NCBI GenBank assembly: GCA_963842305.1
Contig: CAWJFW010000002.1
Span: 310,001-374,000 of the forward strand
Direction: 5' to 3'
DNA from: JAIBJN01 sp963842305
Lineage (GTDB): Bacteria; Actinomycetota; Thermoleophilia; Gaiellales; Gaiellaceae
DNA length: 64,000 nucleotides
The notes under the pieces were generated by a model that ran no database searches, was not told where the DNA came from, and worked only from the letters and a program-made list of their open reading frames with translations. Within the stretch, counting starts at the first letter, position 1, and each line of letters begins with the position of its first letter. Made by a program: the position numbers and the translations under genes. Positions 49,788 through 59,574 of the stretch are shown here, one piece after another.

Positions 49788-52700
49788 GTGAGCACGACTC
49801 CTAGCGCGCCGGGCGGGAAGGGTCGGTTGGCGCAGGTGATCGCGACTCGGGTCGGGGAGGCTCCGCCTGAGGCGCCGTTCGTGATCGAGCATCGCGAGGC
49901 GCTGATCTACATGATCTGCGAGGAGGCGAGCTCGAACACGGGATCATGTGCCAGTACCTGTTCCCCGCTCCTCGCTCTGGCAGAGCTTCTACGATGATCT
50001 CGCTACGGGCGGAGCTGACGGCGGTGACCGGTTGGCTGGAAGATCCTCTAGAAGTCGCAACGGAGGAGATGCTGCACCTCGCGCTGGTGCAGAACCTGCT
50101 CTCGGCGATAGGCGCGGCACCACATTTCGCGCGACCGAACCTGCGCGCGCCTGCGCATCACTATACAGCGGCGTGCATCTCGCTCTGGTGCAGTTCGGCG
50201 AGACGGCGCTACGGCACTTCATCTTTCTCGAACGCCCGAGGGGATGGAGCTGAAGGACGCAGAGGAACTCGGTGCAGCACTAGAGAGAGGCGGTGCGTTG
50301 ATGGCGGAGGGAGAAGATCGTTCCTCAGCCTGCAGGACTTCGCGACGTCGGGCACCTGTACCGATCGATCGAGGGAGGGCATCGTCCACCTGGCAGAGAA
50401 ATTTGGTGAACGGCAGCTCTTCGTGGGACCGCCGCGCGCGCAGGCGACAGCGAAAGACTTCGGCTGGCCGGAGCTCGTTGTCGGTCACCGACCTGGACTC
50501 AGCGCAGAAGGCGATCGACACGATCCTCGAGCAGGGCGAAGGCTGCCGGGGCGGTTGGAGAAGACGCGCACTTCGGTCAGTTCGTGCAGATCCTCGACGA
50601 GTACCGAGCAAATGAAGAGAGAAAGCCAGGGTTCGAGCCGCGAGTGATGCACGCGAAGGTGCGGACAGGGCGAGCGCGACGAAGGCTTGCCGCTGATCGG
50701 CGATCCGATGACTCGCGCTGCACCGACCTGTTCAACGTCGGCTACGAGGTATGCTACAAATGTTGCTCGCGCTACTTCGCCACACCGAGGAGAGCGACGC
50801 GCAGCTCGGCGACGCTCGCCGGCGAGACGCTCGCGCTGATGATACGAGTAGATCAAACCGCTCGGCGATCTGATCACGACGCTTGCCGTAGGGTCTGAGC
50901 ATCCGGGCGAGACGGCGGGGCCGAGCTTCGAGCTCTACTACGAGAGCGGGCTACTGATGCCTCACCGAGAGGCGGCGTGGACGCTCATCGAGGAGCGGCT
51001 CCGCGACGCGTGTGTGTTCGCTGAATCGCTTCAGAAAGACTCCGACTCGGTGCTAAGTGAACGACTGGCACCGGTAGCGCAGGCCCTCGACGAGAGCGCC
51101 GACTCGCTCGCAGGGCAGTTAGACGACTGGGGCGCGGTCAGCCGCTACGCCGGAGGCCGGCAGGCTTCGGCGGCTACCCCCGCTGACGTCGCACTGCTGC
51201 TGGATCGGGCAGCTGAGCTAGCCTCCACGATAGGCGCCGCTCTAGATCAGGAAAGGAGCGCGCCGCGCGAGCTTTTTGACGGCGCGCACACCTTGCTCGA
51301 AGTCGTAGACGAGGCAAGACGGAGGAACCGCCGGGATCGCGGACTCGCTCGTGAATAGCGTGCTCCGTCCTTTGGCGACGGCGCTGACGGATCGGAGCCC
51401 TTCTGAGCGAACGCCGGCTGAGATCAGCACAAGAGCGAAGCGGCCAGATCGTCGGGGGGTGATCTGGACGCTCGCAGGCGGCGACGAGCTGCGGGTGGCT
51501 GCGCGTCAGACTCGCCGCTGACGTCAGGACTGGCCGAAGCGGCAGCGTGCATGAAGCGCAAGCGCTGGAACTGTCGTTCGACGGGGGCACCGACGGGGCC
51601 GAGTCTCTCCTGGGCACCGGCTGGGCGAAGCTCCAGGCGGGGCTGCCGAGGAGATCCGTGTGTCCGACGACGGCCCCTACCTGGTGACCAACGCGCATCG
51701 CGTCGGGAACTGGCTCGGCGAGACGATCCAATGCGACCGCAGATAGCGCTTTGCCGTTGCGGGGAATCGAGAGAAACCGTTCTGCGACGGGACGCACGCC
51801 CGCATCGGCTTCAGCGACGCCAAAGACCCCAAGCGGGTGGCCGATCGGCGCGACTCTTACGTCGGGGAGCGGGTGACCATCCTCGACAACCGAGGCCTCT
51901 GCGAGCACTCCGGCTTCTGCACCGACCGCCTGCGCCACGGTCTTCCACCTCGACGAAGAGCCCTTCGTCACGCCGAGCGGCGCCCGCATGGACGAGATCG
52001 TCCGCGCCGTGCGCGCCTGCCCGTCCGGCGCGCTCAGCTACGCAGTCGACGGGCGACGAGGAGCGCGAGCACGTCGACCACACGAGACGTGCGAGCCGGC
52101 ATCGAGGTGACGAAGGACGGCCCCTACCGCATCACCGGAGCGATTCCCCTCCTGACGCACGACGGCGCCGACGTGGCCGCAACGAGGGCGCCTCGCGGGA
52201 GCACTACGAGCTTTGCCGGTGCGGCCACTCCCAGAACAAACCGTTCTGCAGCGGTATGCACTGCTACATCGAGTTCCGCGACCCGCAGCTCGATCCCGAG
52301 CACGAGCCGACGCTGTTCGAGTGGGCAGGCGGGTTGCCGGCCTGATGCGGATGACACGCCTCTTCTACGAGAAGTACGTGCCCGAGACCCGCTGCTGAGC
52401 CCGCTGTTCGCGAACATGGCGCCCGACGACCCGGAGCGAGTCGCCGACTGGCTGGGCGAGGTCTTCGGTGGCCCGAAGACGTACAGCGAGACGTACGACG
52501 GCTACGCGCGCATGATCTCCGCAGCATCTCGAGCAAGGGACTCACCGAGGACCCAGCGCGCCGCTGGGTCCAGCTGCTGGGCAGGTCAGCGCCGAGAGGC
52601 GGGGCTGCCGAGCGACGCCGAGTTCCGGGCGGCCTTCACCGCCTACCTCGAATGGGGCTCCCGACATGCGCGGTCGAGAACTCACAGCCAGGCGCCAACC

Positions 52701-52799
52701 CCGCCGAAGCAAGTGCCCGTGCCGCGCTGGAACTGGGGCGACGTGGGACCGCACTACGCGAGCGCGATCCGCGGTCCGAGTGTGGAAGTGAGAAGATAA
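49788..52799 (+). pseudogene. Multidomain gene: ferritin-like (VioB type), CDGSH, 4Fe-4S, CDGSH, truncated hemoglobin; many frameshifts
   Basis: Starting at GTG 49788 (AAGGAGGAG upstream), pieces in all three frames give a ferritin-like domain ('EHREALIYMICEEAS', 'ATEEMLHLALVQNLLSAIGA', 'FGEPALRHFIF'-type sequence, 'RRLFVGPPRAQATA'-like, 'PHREAAWTLIEERLRDACVF'); a CDGSH centre ('LCRCGES' ... 'PFCDGTHARIGF', about 51760-51815); a 4Fe-4S-type domain ('LDNRGLCEHSGFCTDRL', 'RAVRACPSGALSYAVDG'); a second CDGSH ('ELCRCGHSQNKPFCSGMH', about 52210-52265); then group II truncated hemoglobin ('TRLFYEKYVPE', 'VADWLGEVFGGPKTYSETYD', 'AFTAYLEWGSRHA'). The order and lack of intergenic gaps suggest one polypeptide of about 1000 residues, but separate genes cannot be excluded. 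More than ten indels; a consensus problem or a decayed gene. Confidence 0.65.
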
Positions 52800-53300
52800 G
52801 AGAAAAGGAAGCAATAGGGTAAAGGAGAAAGATGGAGTGGAAGAAAAAGTATGGTAAAGAGCTGCAATAGTAACTGAAGGGAGCTGAAGAAGCTAAAAGG
52901 TGAGATGAAGGAAAGAAAAAAGAGGTAACTACAAGAAGAGAGAAAGGAAGAGAGTATAAGAGCTATAAGGGTAGAAAAGGGAGAGATAGGCACTGAGAGA
53001 GAAAAAAGAAAGAGAAGAAAAAGAAAAAAAAAGGTGAGAGGTAAGAGGAAAAAAAAGAAGAAAGGTGTGAGATATAAGAGAAATGGAGATAATACAAGGA
53101 AGGGGAAGAGGGAGAGAAAAAGAGAGAGAAGAGGCAATATAAGAAAAAAAAGGTAAAGAGCTAAGAGGTAGAAAAGAAAACAAGGAAAGGATAAGAAAAG
53201 AAAAAAAGAAAAAGGAGAAATAGAGATATAAAAGAAAGATAGAAAAGAAAGAAGAAGAAAAAAAAGGCATCTAAGAGGAGAGGGAGAAAGAAAGATAAAG
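52800..53300. repeat. About 500-bp purine-rich, AT-rich tract
   Basis: The plus strand is almost only A and G: in 52801-53280 I count about 17 C in 480 bases, with few T. Runs such as GAAAAAAAAGG and AGAGAGAGAA recur without a fixed repeat unit. It is unlike anything else in this GC-rich window and has no plausible coding content; the long minus-strand frames are Phe/Leu/Ser-only shadows. Confidence 0.9.
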
Positions 53301-53309
53301 ACCGAATGC

Positions 53310-53860
53310 GTAAGTCGTTGCCGTTGATCTCCCAAGAACGCAGGAGCGCGGCTCAGCTCCACGCCAGCGCGAGAATCCAGTCGAGATGCAGACATCGCTG
53401 ATCTTCTCGGTGCCGTGGTCCTGCTTGCACAATCGCCGAACGGAGCGCCATGACCGTACTCGACCTGTCCCGAGTATCTGCATCGTCGTCGTAGCGCCAC
53501 AACGCCGGCCGTCGCCACCCAGGTGTGGAACGGCCCTTCCGCCGATGTCCGCGTCGGGCGGCTGCGTATTCGGAGAGAAGATGGCGTCATGAGCATCGCC
53601 GTTCAGGAAGATCCGAAGGTAAGGCACGCCAACCCCACCGGTATCGCAAGGTCGTCGTGTAGCGGGCCTCGAAGGCGAGATGCTTCACGTCACTGAGCGG
53701 CTGGCCGTCGAGATTGTTCGTGCAGAGCGAACCACCGTCCGCTGCCTCCATCTGTGTAAGGCCCGAACTTGACGCCGTCCTTGGTGTTCTTCACGGTCGA
53801 GTATCGCACCGCTGCCGTCCGAACCCAGAATCCAGGCACAAGCGCCGACGCCACAGCAAT
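53310..53860 (-). pseudogene. Secreted beta-rich protein remnant, frameshifted
   Basis: Joining frames on the minus strand gives 'VRYSTVKNTKDGVKFGPYTD', 'SLCTNNLDGQPLSDVKHLAF', 'EARYTTTLRYRWG', 'PYLRIFLNGDAHDAIFSPNT' and 'GPFHTWVATAGVV'. The run 'SDVKHLAFEARYTT...PYLRIFLNGD' resembles 'TNLSFEYKQTTHV...PRISVEFQNGD' of the secreted protein at 34699, so both may belong to one secreted, jelly-roll-like family. The C-terminal end runs into the purine-rich tract. A short plus-strand TM-like sequence ('NWIMLAALALVALLCTRGGY', ending at 53988) opposite its start is unexplained. Confidence 0.5.
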
Positions 53861-54053
53861 CGGGCCTGGTCGGCGGCGGGGAGCGCGGCGACGGCCCGCG
53901 CAACTGGATCATGCTCGCCGCCCTAGCTCTGGTTGCGCTGTTGTGCACACGGGGCGGGTACGAGGCCTGGAACCGCGCGCACCGGTAGCTGTTCCGCAAC
54001 GTTCGAGCAAGAACTGAATGCGCAGGCCTCGCAGCGTCGCATGTTGTCTGTCT

Positions 54054-54091
54054 AAGCTGGTGGTGAGGGTTCGATTCCCTTCGCCCGCTCC
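54054..54091 (+). repeat. 38-bp duplicate of the tRNA-Gly 3' half (possible att site)
   Basis: Identical to 48172-48209, from the 3' side of the anticodon loop through the acceptor stem. The 5' half of a tRNA is absent. This arrangement is what site-specific integration into a tRNA 3' end leaves, with the intact tRNA at one border and the repeat at the other. Confidence 0.8.
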
Positions 54092-54112
54092 TCCTTTCCC
54101 GACGTCGAGCTC

Positions 54113-54436
54113 ATGAGCACCTTTGCAGTCATCCGCGAGGCCGGGCCCGGATGGGATGCCGCCAGGCCGTTGCGAGAGCAGGCGGGCTGGCCAGAGCACG
54201 CAGCGTTCATGGACGCGCTCGCCGAGGACGGATTCGTCCTTCTCGGCGGGCCGCTGGCCGACGGTCGGAGAGCACTCCTCGTCCTGGACGCGTCGAGCGA
54301 AGCCGAGATCCGTCTCCGGCTCGACGACGATCCCTGGACGACGACGGGGCTACTGCGGATCGCCAGTGCCGAGCCCTGGGATCTCCTGCTCGGCAGGGAC
54401 GTGCTCGAAGCGGCAGGCAGGGCCTTGGCCCCGTGA
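54113..54436 (+). CDS. YCII-related protein (first of tandem pair)
   Basis: 107 residues: 'FAVIREAGPGWDAARPLREQ', 'WPEHAAFMDALAEDGFVLLG', 'GPLADGRRALLVLDASSEAE', 'EIRLRLDDDPWTTTGLLRIA'. The His-Asp pair of the YCII ferredoxin-like fold is present ('EHAAFMD'; Asp in 'DDPW'). Family role unclear, some members are dehydrochlorinases or regulators. The next gene overlaps by 4 bp. Confidence 0.85.
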   Translation: MSTFAVIREAGPGWDAARPLREQAGWPEHAAFMDALAEDGFVLLGGPLADGRRALLVLDASSEAEIRLRLDDDPWTTTGLLRIASAEPWDLLLGRDVLEAAGRALAP

Positions 54437-54741
54437 CGGTGTTTGCGGTGACCGAGGTCTCCGGCCCCCGCTGGGACGCGTCGCGCGCTCGCCGCGAGCA
54501 GGACGCATGGGACGAGCACGCGGCGTTCATGGACGGGCTCGTCGAGGATGGGTTCGTTCTCCTCGCCGGGCCCATCGGCGAGGGAGAGCGTGTCCTCCTG
54601 ATCGTCGAGGCGGGGGACGAGCCCGAGGTGAGGGCGCGCTTCGCGGAGGATCCATGGCTGTCGATGGAGATCCTCGGGATCGCGACCATCGAGCCGTGGA
54701 CGATCTGGCTCGACGGCAGGCCGAGCACGACCCCTCGCTAG
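54433..54741 (+). CDS. YCII-related protein (second of tandem pair)
   Basis: 102 residues, GTG start overlapping the previous stop (GTGA). Same architecture and clear paralogue: 'WDEHAAFMDGLVEDGFVLLA', 'GPIGEGERVLLIVEAGDEPE', 'RFAEDPWLSMEILGIATIEP'. The pair arose by tandem duplication and may form a heterodimer. Its stop overlaps the convergent dioxygenase gene by 4 bp. Confidence 0.85.
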   Translation: MTVFAVTEVSGPRWDASRARREQDAWDEHAAFMDGLVEDGFVLLAGPIGEGERVLLIVEAGDEPEVRARFAEDPWLSMEILGIATIEPWTIWLDGRPSTTPR

Positions 54742-55458
54742 ACGCGCTGGACGCCCAGCGTCACCGCGCCGCTCGACGTGTGCGCGTCGACGGTGACGGC
54801 GACGACCGTGACGCCGCCGCTCTCCTCGTAGATGCCGTCGTTCGAGTTCGGCACGTCGGGCTCGCCGCGCCCGGCATAGGGCTCGGACGCGTAGACGCTC
54901 GAGAGGACTGCAGGGTCGAAGAAGAGCTGGCCGGTGTGGGTCTGCTCGCCGTCGGGGGAAACCTTCACGTGGATGTGAACCGCCCGCCCCGTGTACCAGC
55001 CCGGGAAGACCGTACGGAACTCCGCGACGCCGTCTGCATCCGTGAGCTGGACGCCGCGGCAGAAGCTCTCGCCCTCGGCGCCCTGCACGCCTGAATAGGT
55101 TCCCTCCGCGTCGCAGTGCCACAGATCCACAGCCGCGCCTTCCAGCGGCTCGCAGGCGTCGGCGTCCACGACGTTCACGCGCAGGTCGAGCGGCAGTCCC
55201 GGACGGTCCTCGCCGATGTCGCGCCGCACGAGGTCGAGGTCGAGGTAGTAGGGACCCTCGGTCAGCTCGGGCATCAGGACGCAGTCGGGCGCCGCGGCCG
55301 GTGTCCTCTCGGTCGTCGCCTGAATGACGGAGGCGGTCTCATTCGTTTCCAGACGAACCGTCCTTCCCGGAGCACGCCGACGCGAGGGCGGCGAGCCCGA
55401 GCCCACCGACCCACCGGAGCGCGTGGCGCCTCGTCACCCGACGCTCGAGATCCGTCAT
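54738..55458 (-). CDS. Intradiol ring-cleavage dioxygenase-like secreted lipoprotein (one frameshift)
   Basis: About 239 residues. Read from ATG 55458 the N-terminus is a Tat-type lipoprotein signal ('RRVTRRHALRWVGGLGLAAL', 'ASACSG'); after a frame change near 55342 the dioxygenase domain follows ('LMPELTEGPYYLDLDLVRRD', 'GAAVDLWHCDAEGTYSGVQG', 'FRTVFPGWYTGRAVHIHVKV'). Iron ligands Tyr (GPYY), Tyr (GWYTGR), His (HIHVKV) are all present. Secreted members of this family are common in actinobacteria, and their substrates are mostly unknown. The frameshift probably is a sequencing error because both halves are conserved. Confidence 0.87.
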
Positions 55459-55560
55459 GCGCGACAGTTTCGCCGGTGACTCTAAGAGCCGTCTGAGCAG
55501 GGCCTAAGGGTCGTCTGAGGATCGCCAGAGTCCGTCCGGCGGGGCGGGCAGGCTTGCACG

Positions 55561-56673
55561 GTGGAGGCGCATCGTCCCGAGGAGCGGCTCGTCTACTTTC
55601 GCCCGCGGGCGATCCTGGTCGTCCTCGGCATCATCTTCGCGGCGGTCGCAATGGTCGCCTTCGTCTTCCTCGCCTGGCGCGTCATCACGTGGGTCCTGGT
55701 CGCGAGCTTCCTCTCCCTCGCGCTCAACCCGGCGGTCGAGTTCTTCGAGCGGCGCGGGCTGAGACGCAGCTTCGCCTCACTGGTCGTCTTCCTCCTCGCG
55801 CTCATCGGCTTCGCGCTGCTCGGCGCTCTTCTGATCCCGCCGTTGATCGACCAGGTCAGGGAGTTCGTCGACGCGGTCCCCGGGTTCGTCGAAGACCTGA
55901 CGGCGGGACGAGGGCCGCTCGGATTCCTGCAGGACGACTACAACATCGTCGACAGGGTTCGGGACGCGATCGAAAGCCAGGGCGCGGGAGGCGTCCTCGG
56001 TGTCACGAACGTCGGGCTCGCCGTCGCGCGGGGCGTCGTCTCGTTCGTGGTCGGGCTCGTTACGATCGCCTTCCTCACGATCTTCATGCTCATCGAGGGA
56101 CCACGGATCGTCGCGCGCTTCCACGACTCGCTCCCGGAAAACGTGAAGCCTCGCTGGGAAAGGGTCTCCCAGGACATCTACCGCACGGTCGGCGGGTACG
56201 TGGGTGGGAACCTCCTGATCAGTCTCATCGCCGGCATCGGCGCGGCGATCATTCTCTTCGCCCTTGGGTCGAGCTACGCGATTGCGCTTGCCGTTGTCGT
56301 GGCGGTCCTCGACCTCATCCCGCTTGCAGGCGCGACGCTGGCGGCGATCATCGTCGCGACCGTCTCCTTCATCGAGCTCGGTTGGATCAAGGGCGTGATC
56401 GTGATCGTGTTCTTCGTCGTCTACCAGCAGCTCGAGAACCACATCCTCCAGCCCATCATCTACGGCCGAACGGTGCAGCTCTCACCGCTGACAGTCCTGA
56501 TCGCGATCCTGATCGGAGCCGAGCTCGTCGGGATCCTCGGCGCGCTGGCAGCGATCCCGGTGGCCGGCATCATCCAGGCGATCGCCCGCGAAATCGCGCG
56601 CTGGCGACGGGAGTCGATCGTCGTTCCGAGCGGAACGCAGATCGCGGCCGACGAGGCGGCGGGCGAGACCTGA
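55561..56673 (+). CDS. AI-2E family transporter
   Basis: 370 residues, about eight TM helices. Typical motifs: 'LVASFLSLALNPAVEFFERR', 'GLRRSFASLVVFLLALIGFA', 'ALLIPPLIDQVREFVDAVPG', 'QDIYRTVGGYVGGNLLISLI', 'VVAVLDLIPLAGATLAAIIV', 'QQLENHILQPIIYGRTVQLS'. Despite the name most members are of unknown substrate; some export small organic molecules or act as Na+/H+ antiporters. GTG start at 55561. Confidence 0.92.
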   Translation: MEAHRPEERLVYFRPRAILVVLGIIFAAVAMVAFVFLAWRVITWVLVASFLSLALNPAVEFFERRGLRRSFASLVVFLLALIGFALLGALLIPPLIDQVREFVDAVPGFVEDLTAGRGPLGFLQDDYNIVDRVRDAIESQGAGGVLGVTNVGLAVARGVVSFVVGLVTIAFLTIFMLIEGPRIVARFHDSLPENVKPRWERVSQDIYRTVGGYVGGNLLISLIAGIGAAIILFALGSSYAIALAVVVAVLDLIPLAGATLAAIIVATVSFIELGWIKGVIVIVFFVVYQQLENHILQPIIYGRTVQLSPLTVLIAILIGAELVGILGALAAIPVAGIIQAIAREIARWRRESIVVPSGTQIAADEAAGET

Positions 56674-56722
56674 TTCGCCGATTGCCCGCGCGGACACACG
56701 CCGGGAGGGTGGGGGCGTCAGG

Positions 56723-57532
56723 CTAGGGGATTCGGCGGCGGACTTCGCAGCTCAGGCCGGAATCGCCGTTTCCGGCGCCACCGTCGCAGCGGTCGTTGCC
56801 GCTGTCGCCGCGAAGCTCGTCGTTCCCTCGTCCGCCGAGCAGCACGTCGCTCGCGAACTCACCGTGCAGCATGTCCGCGCCGCCGTTGCCCGCGACGTGG
56901 TCTTCGTCACCGCCTCCGAAGAGGCTGTCCCCGCCGGCGCCACCCAGGATGCGGTCGCGGTCGCCGCCGCCGAAGGCGCGATCGCTGTCGCGCCCTCCGC
57001 CGATTCGATCCTTCCCCTCATCGCCGAAGATCTCGTCGGCACCGTCGCCCCCAGACATGGCGTCGTTGTCGTTTCCGCCCTTCAGCTGGTCGTTGTTGTC
57101 GCCGCCCACGAGGATGTCGTCCCCATCGCCGCCGTCGAGGTCGTCGACACCTTCGCCTCCCATCAACTCGTCGCCGCCCCGATCGCCGATCAGACCGTCG
57201 CTCCCGTCGGCGCCCTTCAGCTGGTCGATGCCGTTCCCGCCCGAGATCTGATCGTTCCCGGGCCCGCCCCCCAGGCGGTCGTTGCCCAGGTCGCCGCAGA
57301 TGGTGTCGTTGCCCAGGCCGCCGATGATCACGTCGTTTCCGCCGAGGCCGTTGATGACGTCGTCTCCGGGCGATCCATTCAGGACGTCGTCCCCGGGCGT
57401 GCCCGTGACCGTCGCGATCTCGCCCAGGCAGGCGACCTGCGCTTGCGCCGTCCCGGCCGTGCCGAAGAAGACAGCGACCGTCGTACCGACGATCGCGAGC
57501 AACAACCCCCTACGTTGCCTTCCCCCCGACAT
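56723..57532 (-). CDS. Secreted RTX-repeat calcium-binding protein
   Basis: 269 residues. Signal peptide ('RGLLLAIVGTTVAVFFGTAG', cleavage near 'AQAQ'), then about 18 copies of the nonapeptide GGxGxDxUx ('GGLGNDTICGDLGNDRLGGG', 'GGDGDDILVGGDNNDQLKGG'). Such repeats fold as calcium-stabilised beta-rolls outside the cell. No catalytic domain, so it looks structural or adhesive. Four Cys, two near the N-terminus and two at the C-terminus ('DRCDGGAG', 'LSCEVRR'). Confidence 0.9.
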   Translation of the reverse strand: MSGGRQRRGLLLAIVGTTVAVFFGTAGTAQAQVACLGEIATVTGTPGDDVLNGSPGDDVINGLGGNDVIIGGLGNDTICGDLGNDRLGGGPGNDQISGGNGIDQLKGADGSDGLIGDRGGDELMGGEGVDDLDGGDGDDILVGGDNNDQLKGGNDNDAMSGGDGADEIFGDEGKDRIGGGRDSDRAFGGGDRDRILGGAGGDSLFGGGDEDHVAGNGGADMLHGEFASDVLLGGRGNDELRGDSGNDRCDGGAGNGDSGLSCEVRRRIP

Positions 57533-57610
57533 GGCTCCCAGCCATCCTTGAACATTTCGCCCTCGCGGGTCAAGCCGCCGCCTCGCCCGTCTGTGTCCGT
57601 CCTGAGGCGG

Positions 57611-57850
57611 TCAGCGGGTCGCGAACCAGGCTGCGAGGAGCGACGCGCCAACGACGACGGCCGCTACGAGCCACGACACGAGAGCTGCGCCTGCGACGAG
57701 GATCAGCGGCGTCGCGGCAGTGCGGCCGCTGCGCGCCTCTGTGGCGAGGCGCTCGACTTCCCGCACCGGATGGGAGGTGAGGCGCTCGAGCTCGTGTCCC
57801 ATTGCGGTGAGGAGGTGAACCTCGTTCGCATGCTCTCCCTGGGGCGTCAT
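57611..57850 (-). CDS. Small membrane protein between two RTX genes
   Basis: 79 residues: an acidic, soluble N-terminal helix ('MGHELERLTSHPVREVERLA') and one C-terminal TM hairpin ('TPLILVAGAALVSWLVAAVV', 'VGASLLAAWFATR'). No family recognised. Upstream of the first RTX gene on the same strand, 79 bp apart, so could be co-transcribed. Confidence 0.55.
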   Translation of the reverse strand: MTPQGEHANEVHLLTAMGHELERLTSHPVREVERLATEARSGRTAATPLILVAGAALVSWLVAAVVVGASLLAAWFATR

Positions 57851-58077
57851 GGTCGACTCGTTGCAGATCGTCGCTGGGCGGGCTGCGGTTGGCCATCGGC
57901 CGGTGGGAGGAATCTTGGGATGAGAGCGTGCGAGGCACGGGCCCCCTCGACCCGCCGCGCCAGACCTCTGATCGTCGGACGGCGGCGTGGGTGGGGTGCC
58001 CGCGACGCTTCCTTTCGGAGATTCACGAGACGTGAGACCGGGTTGTACGGCGGTCGTGAGCCGGGTAGAACTAGGTC

Positions 58078-59205
58078 GTGGTCACTGATTGGGGCTTGTC
58101 GAAACGAGCCGGGCTTCTCGCGGTCTTGTGGCTCGCAGTGTTCCCCGGCTCCGCTCTCGGCGCCAGCGCCCACGTCGAAGGACTGGGGGTCCCCGATCGG
58201 CGGATCCTGTTCTACGAGGCCTCGCCGGGAGAGGCGAACCAGATCGAGATCGCGATCGACGGGGACACCGCGACCGCCACGATCCACGATTCCGGCGCCG
58301 CGATCACCGCCGGCGCGGGGTGCGTGAGCGTCAACGCCAACGAGGTCACGTGCAACCCGGTCGACTACCAAGTGTTCATAAGCCTCGGCGACGGCGCCGA
58401 TGTGTTCGAGCTCACCCAGGGAGGACTGGAGCTCGACGTCGATGGAGGAACCGGGAACGATGAGATGACGGCCTGCGACGACTGTCAGGCGCACTTCGAC
58501 GGCCACCGTGGGAACGACGTTCTCACCGGCACCGACGCGCTACTCAACGGCGGGGCCGGAGACGACATCCTGACGACCCTCCTCGGAGGTGTCATCGGCG
58601 GCGGCGGGGACGACATCCTCACGTCCAACGGCTTCCATCTCTGGGGCGGCGGAGGCGACGACGAGATCACCGGCGGCGGCGCCGAGAACCACATCGTCGC
58701 GGGAAGCGGAAACGACACGGTCGAAGCCGGGGGAGGCCGCGACTTCGTGTCTCCCGGTCTCGGAAGGAACACCGTCGACGGTGGGCCCGGACGCGACCTC
58801 GTCTCCTACTGGGACGTCCGGACGCCGGTCCTGGTCAATCTTGCAGCTGGCCAGGCAAGCCACATCGGCCTCGGCCATGACGATGTCTTGACGAGCTTCG
58901 AGGATGCCCGCGGCAGCCCGCTCAACGACCGGCTCATCGGCGACGGGGAGGACAACGTGCTGTGGGGCGGTGGCGGAGCCGATGATCTCCGGGGTGGAGA
59001 CGGAAGCGACCAACTCCGGGGGAATGGTCGAGACGATTTTCTCGTCGGTGGTGCCGGTCCTGATCGGCTTCAGGGAGGCGACGGGGACGACCGTCTGAAT
59101 GCGCGCGATCACACGAGCGATCTCGTGGCGGGAGGAGCGGGCCACGATGCCGCACGAGTCGACCGTATGCTCGACGAGATCACGAGTATCGAGAGGCTGT
59201 TCTAG
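58078..59205 (+). CDS. Secreted RTX-repeat protein
   Basis: 375 residues with a signal peptide ('LLAVLWLAVFPGSALGASAH'), an N-terminal beta region of about 110 residues, then repeated GGxGxD units ('GGTGNDEMTACD', 'GNDVLTGTDALLNGGAGDDI', 'GGGGDDILTSNGFHLWGGGG', 'GGDGSDQLRGNGRDDFLVGG'). The repeats are more divergent than in the 56723 protein. C-terminus 'VDRMLDEITSIERLF' resembles the short end segments of other RTX proteins. GTG start at 58078. Second RTX protein within 1.5 kb, on the opposite strand. Confidence 0.88.
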   Translation: MVTDWGLSKRAGLLAVLWLAVFPGSALGASAHVEGLGVPDRRILFYEASPGEANQIEIAIDGDTATATIHDSGAAITAGAGCVSVNANEVTCNPVDYQVFISLGDGADVFELTQGGLELDVDGGTGNDEMTACDDCQAHFDGHRGNDVLTGTDALLNGGAGDDILTTLLGGVIGGGGDDILTSNGFHLWGGGGDDEITGGGAENHIVAGSGNDTVEAGGGRDFVSPGLGRNTVDGGPGRDLVSYWDVRTPVLVNLAAGQASHIGLGHDDVLTSFEDARGSPLNDRLIGDGEDNVLWGGGGADDLRGGDGSDQLRGNGRDDFLVGGAGPDRLQGGDGDDRLNARDHTSDLVAGGAGHDAARVDRMLDEITSIERLF

Positions 59206-59460
59206 AAGCCAAACGGTCGTACGCACGCTGCTCACCAGGCGGCGAAGAGGCGACTATGGGGTTCCTCCCTGAGGACGGGTCAGGACGGGGCTGAGCGCGC
59301 CCGGAGACGCGCTTGAAGCCCTCGATGAGAAGGGAGTGGAGCTCCTCGCACACGACCGCTGGGCGCCGGGCTCGAGTCGAGTCACCGTTTTAGTCACACC
59401 CGGCATCCGGGCTTCCTGCCCGCATCACCGGCAGGTTGCGAAGTGGAGGGCTTTTCTCCA

Positions 59461-59533
59461 CGCGCCTGCCAGGATTCGAACCTGGGACCCGCGGATTAGA
59501 AGTCCGCTGCTCTGTCCACTGAGCTACAGGCGC
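59461..59533 (-). tRNA. tRNA-Arg (TCT)
   Basis: Read on the minus strand: acceptor GCGCCTG/CAGGCGC, discriminator G, D-loop with AGTGGAC, anticodon stem GCGGA/TCCGC with loop CTTCTAA and anticodon TCT, T-loop TTCGAAT. CCA is not encoded. Confidence 0.96.
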
Positions 59534-59574
59534 CCGGGCGCACGGTAGCACCCGCTAAACTCGATTCCCGGCGC

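Noticed and set aside
52754..53596. Long Phe/Leu/Ser-rich minus-strand frames over 52.8-53.3 kb
   Set aside because: They are translations of the purine-rich tract; composition alone keeps the frame open.
48241..54053. Integrase, transposase or insertion sequence inside the tRNA-bounded block
   Set aside because: No recombinase-like motif or terminal inverted repeats were found in any frame, so I do not claim an active mobile element.
59443..59461. Short GTGGAG/CTCCAC hairpin beside tRNA-Arg as a terminator
   Set aside because: Only 6 bp and it overlaps the tRNA discriminator base; too weak to list as a feature.
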